Shown piece by piece: positions 20,761 through 28,416 of a stretch of DNA of 28,416 nucleotides (its first letter is position 1; every line of letters starts with the position of its first letter). A program made the translations under genes and the position numbers. Origin of the DNA: Aureococcus anophagefferens (Eukaryota > Sar > Pelagophyceae > Pelagomonadales > Pelagomonadaceae); contig NW_008705584.1 in assembly GCF_000186865.1 (NCBI RefSeq), positions 521,407 through 549,822 on the forward strand, in the 5' to 3' direction. The notes under the pieces were generated by a model. That model was not told the DNA's origin, did not search any database, and was given only the letters and a program-made list of their open reading frames with translations.

Positions 20761-21236
20761 CCGTCGCGCGGGGGCCCCTTCATATGAACGTCACTTCCCC
20801 CCTCTATTAGTTACGTCGCTATCCCCCCTGACTGTGCTAGGTTCTCTGCACACGCAGCGTACGCCCGCTCGTCCTCACAACGGACGGGGGCGGAGAGTCC
20901 ACGGCCGACGCGTGCGCGGATGTGTACGCTGGCCTGGCACTGCAGGGGACACCACAGAAGCATAGTTAGGTCGACCGTCGTGACCGCGAACGGAGCCCTC
21001 CATTAAGCCGCAGGTATACGTGTGTGCGCCCGAGTCCGGGTAGAAGCTGGGGTGGTGGTGGTTAAGGGACCATGCTTTTCGAAACAGCCCAGGGGCCGCC
21101 ACGTCAATAGCCCACCCCCGGGGGGTTCGAGTTGCCAAAGATGGGGGTGGCCTCGCATCGTGGATGTTGATCTAGACTCCGACGTGTGCGCTGATGGTAG
21201 TTGCATCAGAGGTGGCGCGTAGCAAAATACAAATAT

Positions 21237-22687
21237 TTACCAAGCTTGCGTATTTGGAGGAACTTGTGGTATTTGCATTTTTTGTGGGGAGTAATTGACC
21301 TGAGGCTGAGGCGGGTGAGATTGCATCATAGAATTCGGTTGGTAAGACAAGGGGTTCATGCTAGCCATGGTTGCGGACTGAGTATAGGCTGTGGGAGCGT
21401 TGCCGATTGTCTGTGGCATTACACCAGGGCGCATAGGCTGGGGGGCCGTAGAAAACCCATCAAGGCCAGTGAATGCGCTGTGGTTGGCATATGCTTGCTT
21501 ATCAGCATCGTTAAGACCCCCACCACCACCATAGCAACTTGACTGTGAGGATGGCGGGGCGACAGACGCATTCAATGAAAGGGAGTCAAGTGAGCACAGG
21601 GAACCCACAGTATCCATGGACTTCGACGTTGACGCTGCGATTTGCGGGCCTGTTGCAAAATCACCAAAATCGTCCGTGTATGATGCGTTTGGCAATGTAA
21701 GACTGTGGAAAGAAGGCGGCATTCCACAGTTTGCTGGAAAGTCAAGCTGGGGTGGCATCATGCTAAGCTTAGGCGGATACGGGGGAGGAGTTTGCTCGAC
21801 ATGGAACGATCCTACCTGTCCGGACAGCGCTGAAATTTGCGGTGATAGTTCTGATTCTACTCCACGGGGATCAAAGGCAGTCTCCTGGAAGTTTGGGTCC
21901 ACCCTAGGCGCGGTAAACGCACCGAGTTCGGAAAATGCTGTCAGCTCAGAATTGACATTTGTAAATGTGTCGTCGGTGGATTCCGAAGACATGGATGGTT
22001 TCTCGGCCACAGACTTGTCTTTGAAAGCATCGGACCTCATCTTAATGCAAGGCACAGTCTTAATCTTGGGTTTGATCCGCAAGGGGGCCAGATCACAGGT
22101 AGCTTCAGCCTTTGGCTCACATTCGTAACGACCTGGGGCGTCTGAGTAGCTACCAGCAGTTGAGTATGGTAAGGTGGTGGCATCTGAAGACCGGCCTGAA
22201 ATCCCCCCATTATCAGAGTAGCCACCACTGCTATATGAGGATTGACCTAAAGATGGACCGCCACCTTGATATCTATTTCCAGAACCATGGCCTACAAATT
22301 TGTCGCGAAGTCGCTTAGCATTCTCCCTCGCATCGCGTATGACGTTACTGTCGGTAAGTAGGTCAACTAGTTGTTTGGATTTTTCTCGCACGCCCTGACC
22401 TCTGTCAAGCTTCTCCTCGTAATAATTGAAATCCTGCAGCTGTCGAATGTGAAAGGTATGGTCACGAATCTCATCCACACAGCGCTCGCATCCATTTTTG
22501 ACTAGATACTCGCATAACATTAGAGCTTTGAAAATCTTACGCCAATTCCGCGGTTGTGATTCCGCTGCTTCCCAAATAAGCTTGAATATCTTCCGGAATT
22601 TGTCTCATTTCGCGAGGATTTTGGATCCTGTACGTACGCATCTTCTGCGGCGTTGCGGACTTTGTCAAGGTATGCCAAGTTGGCCAT
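21237..22687 (-). CDS. Epsin/epsinR-like ENTH-domain adaptor
   Basis: Preferred model: exon 1 22634-22687 (MANLAYLDKVRNAAEDAY), a 44-nt intron (22590-22633), and exon 2 21237-22589; about 468 residues. The ENTH domain shows NWRKIFKALMLCEYLVKNGC, RDHTFHIRQLQDFNYYEE, GQGVREKSKQLVDLL and RDKFVGHG. A long, low-complexity Gly/Ser/Pro/Gln tail follows. It contains DDFGDF (FGDF, the gamma-ear binding pattern, near 21660), as in epsinR/Ent3-type adaptors that work with AP-1/GGA at the trans-Golgi and endosomes. I see no ubiquitin-interacting motif. Under this splice model about 20 residues between helix 1 and the IW motif of a normal ENTH are missing, so the 5' end may be misread. Confidence 0.85.
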
Positions 22688-22964
22688 GGGGCGAGACGAG
22701 ATTTTAGCCTACTGCTATCGTAAAAGCCCCCGACGGCAGAAATGGTGGATAAGCTGGAATATCGACCTTAGGTCACCAGACAGAAGACGAAGAGCGGGAG
22801 AGGCTACAGGCGAAGTACATCCCATGATCGCCAGCACGGGCGCCAAAATAGACTTCGCATTGGGGAGGGTCGCGCTGATACAGCAGCTGGAAGCTGCAGC
22901 GAAGCGACACAGAAGCACCGGGGAATTAACGTGCAGAGCTCCAATTATCTGAAAAGTCGCACGA

Positions 22965-23000
22965 ATAGGGTAGGGTTAGGGTCCGTATGTGGGGTAGGGT
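22965..23000. repeat. Short telomere-like TTAGGG tract
   Basis: TAGGGTAGGGTTAGGGT, then GGGGTAGGGT nearby. Only one full TTAGGG with degenerate neighbours, so it is weak. Confidence 0.4.
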
Positions 23001-23046
23001 GCACTGCAACATCAAGATGCAGTTCACTGAAGATGAAGATAGAAAT

Positions 23047-23214
23047 CTCTCTATCTCTCTAGATCTGCCTCACTAGGTCCAGGAAGACTCTCCGTCTATT
23101 ACAGTGCGGGAAGCAACTATAACAGGTTTAGAAAGTATTAAGGAGGGGAAGGATATTGGGTGGCTCTGTACCAGCGAGCCACTAGGGGGATACAAAACTC
23201 TCTATCTCTCTAGA
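23047..23214. repeat. 17-bp direct repeat bounding a 134-bp segment
   Basis: CTCTCTATCTCTCTAGA occurs at 23047-23063 and again at 23198-23214. The second copy follows AAAA, as the CTCTCTA end of the 17.2-kb LTR does, so this may be a solo LTR fragment or related terminus. Confidence 0.6.
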
Positions 23215-23357
23215 ACCCCAAACGAAACATGACATACACGTATGACTTCAAGTATAGGACTCAACCTAACCCGCATCCACCCTTGAATCCTATCCAGACT
23301 AGTCAGGGGTACTATCCTAGACTTAATACAGGTGCTTTGGGGGAGTTGAAAACCTAT

Positions 23358-23402
23358 TATACCAAAATCCTGACGAGGTCGCGAGTCAAGGATTTTGGTA
23401 TA
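23358..23402. repeat. Strong inverted repeat (17-bp stem with one bulge)
   Basis: TATACCAAAATCCTGAC (23358-23374) pairs with GTCAAGGATTTTGGTATA (23385-23402), one extra base in the right arm and a 10-base loop. It could be a terminator-like hairpin, a miniature element remnant or a cruciform; nothing around it decides. Confidence 0.85.
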
Positions 23403-23941
23403 AAAAAGGCTTCAACTTAAATCATGATGTTATTGCCATCGTGCTTATTCAGCGTCGAGGACTCGTGGAAAATCGACGCGTCTTAGTATTGTCATATTTT
23501 GCTACTTGTGCTTCTTACGCTTCAATCATGCTATTGAAGTCAATTATTGTGTCCATTATGACATAAACTTCCAACATAAACTTGCACCGTTCTCATGAGT
23601 TTCCCTCGATCGATTTTCAATTTAAAAGGACCTCAGCGGAGACTCCTGGGGCTCATGCACAAGTCCTGGTTCTTTCTTTAACTCTTGAATCCTCAAGTCC
23701 AGGTACCTCAAGTCCAGTTCACCAGAGCGTGGTCCCCGCGAGTGAGCGCCCGGTGCTTGTTCATGTCATGGTAAACTAAGGGTGTACTGCCATTATGGCC
23801 CTTCAAGTTTGCGATTATTAGAGTAGAAGGAGCTCCAATTCAATAACAACACATATTCTGACCATTAGGAATACTCTGACCGATGCCTATATTAAGCAAA
23901 ACATTTTTTAGCCCGCAAACGCACTGAAATTCTGTGTCGGT

Positions 23942-26009
23942 TTAAGCCATCGTTGATCCACGTACAGAGGCGATCCGTGATCGATAATCAACGGGGATGG
24001 TTGGGGGGTCCATCCGGTTGCCGGTAGAAGATGACGTCGAGTGGCTCGTTGCAGAAACGTCGGAACTTAAGGTTGGCAATTGCCTGTGTAGAAGCAGGTT
24101 GGGGATGAAAACGGCATATGCTTGTTCACATAGCTTAATTTGAGGGACACTGGCTGCCGCGATGATAGCATCATTCAGAAGCTCGAATTCGACAAAGAGA
24201 TTGCCATCTTCAGCTCCAACTTGGCGGACGCTTCCATATGTTGTGCATTCAGCACGCAGATCTGCTAGCACATCGCGGAGAACTGGGTCATCGCCATCCG
24301 TCATGAACTGAGTTAATTTGGCGTGCGAGCGGGCAATCTGGAGTGCACCTCGGAGAAGCAGCATTGTCGAAGGATCTTGGGTGAGCGAGGCAAGACGAAC
24401 AACGATGTCTGGAGATAGTTGCGGTGATTTTAGTGTACTAAGTGGTCTGTGGAGACGTATTTCATTGTGATTAGCTTCTGATTCTCTCAGGCCTCGCTCC
24501 TCTGACCTGCCATGCCGGCAGCGAATCTCCTGTAGCGTTTCTGCCCAGGTTCGTCTTGATTCGCCGTCATCGTCAGCGCTAGCATCGACATGCCTAGTCG
24601 GTCGGCTAATTTTGAGTCGGTGGCCACGAAATGGAACGCGATCAAGGCTGAGGAGCGCCTGTGAACGTAATGAAGAATGTCTCAGCACTCAAGCTTATGC
24701 TGACGGGGTTCTTACAGTTACTCAGACACGGAGTGGTGCTGATGCATCGCAGGAGGATTGTGCCTCCAGAAAGGCATGCGTTCCTGAAAGTCGGAGACTT
24801 TTAATGATATCACCGGTATGAATCGCCGTCTCCGCTTGGGCTATAAGTGTTTCAAGGAATGCTCGAAGTGTTAAATCTGAGCTTTCGGGCTGCACATTCG
24901 CAATAAAGAGCTCACGCTTCGAAGCATTGTGTTCAAGCGTGAGCAAAGAAGTATCCACACCACCTGCTTTAAGGACCAAGGCTGCAGGTGATGACCAATC
25001 GACTGTATCAGCTCCAAGATTCAATAGGACTTCGGACCAAGACGTAGCTGTCGTGATGGGTCCGCTGTACTTGGAGGGGCGACCAATCTTCAGATTCGCA
25101 CCCATGAAGGGTAATCCTGAGAGATTCAGACATCGATCTGTCTCCTCAATGCTGCGCACTTCGATGAACGCAAACCTGAGGGAACCAGAATCTATGATTG
25201 TCAGACCTCTGAACAAGTTGGTTGAGCGGTAAATTCGTCTGCCTTGTATTGGACACTCTTGCTGCACGCTGCATTCAAGCGGCATGCAATTACTGGAGAC
25301 CCTGGCGCCGTTGCGAGCACGGCCGTTTTCATGGCCGCATTTAAATGATCCAAAAGAGTGCGCTCGCTCGTGCCTACGTCAACATATGCGGTCGTGATCA
25401 TAATGCTTACAACATAGCGCAAGGACTCGGGGCAGAGCCAAGAGGGGTATTGCCCACAAAGAGTTCTCGCCGCGCCTTTGTGGCGGAGTCTGCAACTACA
25501 GGTACGAGGCCCTTGAGCATTGCCGCCTTGAGCAGGTCGGCCGCAGGCGGTGACCCGCTGTACCCACCCGATGTAGATGTAGCACCGGTTATAGAAGCAT
25601 GGTGATCAGGACGCCGTGCGTCAAATCTTGATCGCCGTGAAGAGTGCGCTTCATTTGGCGACGTTGAGAACAGTGCTCGCGTTGCAGCTGTCTCTGGCGG
25701 TTCCCATCTATCGCAAGGTCTGTCCATCCCCGGTCGGCTTGAAAAATCACCTGCTTCCAATAGGCGCTTGCGCTCACGCGACCGTCTGCGGTACCCATTG
25801 CTTGAACAACCTCTGAAGTCATCGGACAACACATGCTCTCTCCGATCTTGACGGTCCTCTTCGAAGCTTCCAAGTTCGCCATCGGGCCGCCCGTTGTGAT
25901 CACGTGTGTCATACCAGCCGCGCTCATCTCTAAGCCGCGGCTCCTCATTAACACTTGTACCAGTCCGTTGGCTGATTTCGCGGGAGCTGTGCCCGCGATC
26001 GAATCGCAT
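23942..26009 (-). CDS. U2AF large-subunit-like splicing factor (RS, RRM1, RRM2, UHM)
   Basis: Exons (minus): 25427-26009, 25257-25373, 24728-25191 and 23942-24658; introns 53, 65 and 69 nt, about 626 residues. The N-terminus is Arg/Ser/Asp-rich (RRRSRERKR). RRM1: RRELFVGNTPLG (RNP2), LLDHLNAAMKTAV, then APGSPVIACRLN and LRFAFIEVRSIEETDRC (RNP1), with FMGANLKIGRPSKY, tracking the U2AF65 order very closely. RRM2: KRELFIANVQPE, GTHAFLEAQ and VPFRGHRLKISRP. The C-terminal domain (RDVLADLRAECTTYGSVRQV and GNLFVEFELLNDAIIAA) matches a U2AF homology motif. U2AF65 binds the polypyrimidine tract and recruits U2 snRNP to the branch site. The first intron's donor (GTCCTT) is weak. It could be a U2AF65 paralogue rather than the main factor. 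Confidence 0.83.
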
Positions 26010-26815
26010 TAGAGCTACCTATTAAATTTTGCAGCTACTACTAGGGGCGACAACGAAGCTCGGACAGAAGATAATTACCTCAAATTCCGCCTGGGTCTCT
26101 GAGACGCCTGAGACGCGTAGGTCGACTTCCCGCTTGAGGGGAAATGGCAGTGTTCCTGACCTAGACGGGAAAAGGGAAAGTGAGATGGGGCTGCTTAGCA
26201 TAGTAGCCCTGATTCCCAACAGGAGAGGATCAATCTATACTGTCGTAGCGTTTTCCTTAGTTAGAGAAATATGAAAGTATCCCATGTAGAGAACGAATGA
26301 TATATACGTTCTAGCACACACTAGACAGGCTGCCCTTCTGCTGCCATTAGCCTGCTCCCGTAAGCTAACGCGGCTCGCGTGGCCTCGGGACGCCGCGGCC
26401 GCCACTGCCAGTGGTGCGATCGCGCGGCCGCCGCCCCAATTAAGCTACGTCCAGGAGTCCGCTAGGGTGCCAGGCCGCTCTCAAGTCGCGCTCCATTCGT
26501 TGGCGATCATGACGAGCTAGGCAGCCCTAGGGGGTCCGCCCCCGCCCCCTTGCTGCTGCTCACCCCACTGCTCGCCCTACGTTTGGGATTTGCGCTTCCA
26601 CAAACGTTTCAATGCTGTCGTCCAACATCATCCATCTCTAAATCGCATGTGCAAGCAAACATGTTGCGTCAGTCGAGAAACTCCATCTTGGATTGCACAC
26701 ATCGCTAAATAATTTCTTGAAGGACGATTCATAGTATATGCTCGTTGAGCACGAAATAACACATGTTTGATAGATTTTTCTGGATTTGGTCGCATTTTCC
26801 GAGAAACAAAGTCCT
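26010..26815. other. Intergenic region with dispersed repeat and GC-rich block
   Basis: About 800 bp between the U2AF-like start and the fusion-gene stop. It holds the second copy of the dispersed repeat (26132-26247), a GC-rich block with two GCGGCCGC sites (about 26370-26560), and presumably the 3' UTR of the fusion gene. A minus-strand frame at 26628-26888 overlaps that gene's end and is not supported. Confidence 0.5.
26132..26247. repeat. Dispersed repeat, copy 2
   Basis: Second copy of the repeat at 20357-20477, same orientation. It contains GTGAGATGGGGCTGCT and GCCCTGATTCCCAACAGGAG, with an insertion of TAGTA and lacking the GCTCGTCG of copy 1. Confidence 0.85.
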
Positions 26816-28416
26816 TTAGTTCTTTCCAGAATGGCCGAGCCAAAATTCTGGATATTCCGAGGCGCCAGTAGCGACTAACTCCGTCCATTTTTCATGACAC
26901 TCAGAAATGATGCTCACTGCCTCCAGGCGTGAAGTAGGTTCACCGCTATTCGACAACACATTGATGGCTTTACCATCGCTGGTCTTATACCTGCAAAGAA
27001 GGTTAATAGGCAAACAATATTAGAAATGTGGATCGGAGGACGCAGGGGCGATAATCACATTTTCAACCAGTCGACAAGCCTGGCCGTAAGCCCTGGAACG
27101 TGATTCTCAAGGTCTTTCACGTCATTGATGGAAACTGATCTGGGGTCAGACGTCCGAAGGGCGATGATTTTATGATCTGTTTCACCCTCATCTATCAGCT
27201 CAAGGGAGCCAAGCACCTTAACCTCCGTCACAGAGCCCAGAGCCAATGGGGATTCACCGACCTCAATCACGTCAAGAGGATCGTTATCACCACCGAACCC
27301 TTCGTCCGATATCATATGTGGATCCTCCCAAGTCTGAGGGAGCAGTCCGTAATTAAAGAAGGGCACGCCGTACGTATAATAACGTGGAGATCCGTCCTTA
27401 TTGGTGTCTTGCCTAAAAATTAGACCTTGTAATCATGTATTTCACTCCATTTTGACTCGCCAATGACCCTGGATGTCACATAATCGGATTCGACCACTTG
27501 TCCTTCATGACTTCCATCTTAGCCGAGGTATGTTTCGGGATCTCTGTGATCATGTTGAACTGGGCAGTGCTTGAGACAGCAGCTGATGTCGTTGTTGGGA
27601 CAACCAAGGGAATATCATGCCAGGGTGATGCTTGCTTATTGCCGCGTGTCAGAAAAACAGCAAAATCGGTTTTGCCGTACGTGCCATGAGCCACCGTATT
27701 CTCGTCGACCAGGGGCTGAACAACGGCCTTGGACCATGGTATCCAATCGGGGGACTCGATGTTCTGGTAGTAGTCGCACACGATAGCCCAGCCGCTAGGG
27801 ACCATAAATCCCTGGGGTACACAATTTGCGGCCAAAAGGTCAGAAGGAATAGGGTCCCGGCAAGGTGTTGCTCCCTGAGCGGCAAGCTTGCGCATCTTGC
27901 TGCCGGAAATAGATATGAAATCATCCTCCCGTGATGGATCCAAGGCCTTCATTTGGTGATCTGTTTTATCGTAGTAGAATTTGTCGAATGAAAGCAAAGC
28001 CATGCGGGCATCTTCAAGCACAGGCGACATTTGAAGAGCAAAGCGGGCATGATTGGCGTCATACATGTCATCGTCGGGGTTCCATGTGGCTTCTGGGGAG
28101 CTCTTAATACCAGCAGCATCGCGTCCAACAACAAAGAAGGACGCTCCAGCGGCGCGACGACTTGCTGCGTGAAACTGAACCTCCGTGGGGCCGGCGTATA
28201 TCATTGGAGCAGGCCATATACCCATCACGGTCCAATCCGGATCAAGCATACGCTCGTCGAGGACGGCTTGATGCTGAGTTACACGAACATCAAGAGGCAC
28301 GTCGTCGCTTTTGGTCCACCCGCCAAGAGGAGAGAGCCACAAGACTGGATTTTGGTAGCCCGCAGCAACAAGGCGCTCGCGCCCTGTGCGCATCAGATAT
28401 GCGTGACCAGCATGCG
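26816..28416 (-). CDS. ATP sulfurylase-inorganic pyrophosphatase fusion (N-terminal side outside window)
   Basis: Exons (minus): 27480-28416, 27059-27412 and 26816-26990, introns 67 and 68 nt, phases consistent; TAA at 26816-26818. The first visible residues are HAGHAYLM, the HxGH nucleotide-binding motif of ATP sulfurylase. Then come LSPLGGWTKSDDVPLD, PMIYAGPTEVQFHA, VVGRDAAG (about 28109-28132) and SGSKMRKLA (about 27881-27907), as in the sulfurylase half of PAPS synthetases. After a short linker a family I pyrophosphatase starts (SPWHDIPL, MITEIPKHTSAKMEV) with NYGLLPQTWEDP, the signature DNDPLD (27271-27288) and LIDEGETDHK, ending near HEKWTEL. Sulfurylase makes APS and PPi from sulfate and ATP; the fused pyrophosphatase removes PPi and pulls the reaction forward. 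An APS kinase domain may lie further upstream. Confidence 0.95.

Larger units (their letters stand above)
20225..21236. other. Repeat-rich, GC-rich intergenic region
   Basis: About 1 kb between the retrotransposon and the epsin stop codon. It holds a 30-bp-period duplication, a GGCACGGGCCC minisatellite in two clusters, and one copy of a dispersed repeat. The short frames here show no recognisable protein. Confidence 0.6.
22688..23941. other. Intergenic region upstream of epsin
   Basis: 1.25 kb between the epsin start and the U2AF-like stop, both on the minus strand. It contains a telomere-like tract (22965-23000), a 17-bp direct repeat (23047 and 23198), and a strong hairpin (23358-23402). 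A 63-codon frame at 23229-23420 overlaps the hairpin and is not convincing. Confidence 0.5.

Noticed and set aside
20535..20783. Several overlapping frames on both strands in the GC-rich repeat
   Set aside because: They come from the minisatellite's composition, which has few stop codons in any frame.
22653..22952. 99-codon plus-strand frame near the epsin start
   Set aside because: Overlaps epsin exon 1 in antisense, Arg-rich with no recognised motif.
23229..23420. 63-codon plus-strand frame
   Set aside because: Contains the two arms of the hairpin at 23358-23402, which explains its odd C-terminus; no family match.
26628..26888. 86-codon minus-strand frame
   Set aside because: Overlaps the end of the pyrophosphatase in another frame and continues into its 3' UTR; no conserved features.
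7..28393. Bacterial gene content with alternative starts
   Set aside because: Conserved proteins are split by short GT...AG introns, and the families (BBS8, DAW1, VAP, epsin, HECT) are eukaryotic.
1..28416. CRISPR arrays, rRNA or tRNA genes
   Set aside because: No regularly spaced repeats and no recognisable rRNA or tRNA sequence were seen on either strand.

Overview
This is nuclear DNA of a microbial eukaryote. Protein-coding genes are interrupted by very short introns (41-69 nt, GT...AG) on both strands. TAA, TAG and TGA all serve as stops, which fits the standard code. Two genes belong to cilia or flagella (BBS8 and DAW1/ODA16), so the organism probably has a flagellated stage. An ATP sulfurylase-pyrophosphatase fusion points to a sulfate-assimilating protist; such fusions are known from some algae and stramenopiles. 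I cannot name the lineage from sequence alone.

Layout. 1-9403 (+) is the 3' part (about 3,000 codons) of a giant HECT E3 ubiquitin ligase of HECTD4-like build. 9662-11269 (-) is BBS8/TTC8, convergent with the HECT gene. 12101-13606 (+) is DAW1/ODA16, divergent from BBS8 across an 831-bp spacer that holds a possible RNase H relic of a retroelement. A run of 50 Ns (13607-13656) cuts off the last codons of DAW1 and the start of a VAP-family MSP-domain membrane protein (to 14422, +). 15928-16797 (-) is an unrecognised coiled-coil protein. 16904-20224 (+) is an LTR retrotransposon insertion with a 5-bp target duplication, an intact gag-like frame, a retropepsin start in the -1 frame, and a deletion of the rest of pol. 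21237-22687 (-) is an epsin/epsinR-like adaptor. 23942-26009 (-) is a U2AF large-subunit-like splicing factor. 26816-28416 (-) is the ATP sulfurylase-pyrophosphatase fusion, cut at its N-terminal side by the window edge.

The genes are of ordinary eukaryotic housekeeping type and form no operon. The BBS8/DAW1 pair (BBSome cargo adaptor and outer-arm dynein transport adaptor) is a plausible co-regulated ciliary pair. The spacers hold GC-rich blocks, a GC-rich minisatellite, a dispersed repeat of about 120 bp present twice, a short telomere-like tract, and a strong hairpin. The most unusual items are the sulfurylase-pyrophosphatase fusion, the deleted retrotransposon (TAGAGAG/CTCTCTA termini, TTTCCCT slip site, RGG-type Gag, no early ATG), and a U2AF-like protein whose C-terminal UHM lacks the usual Arg-X-Phe.
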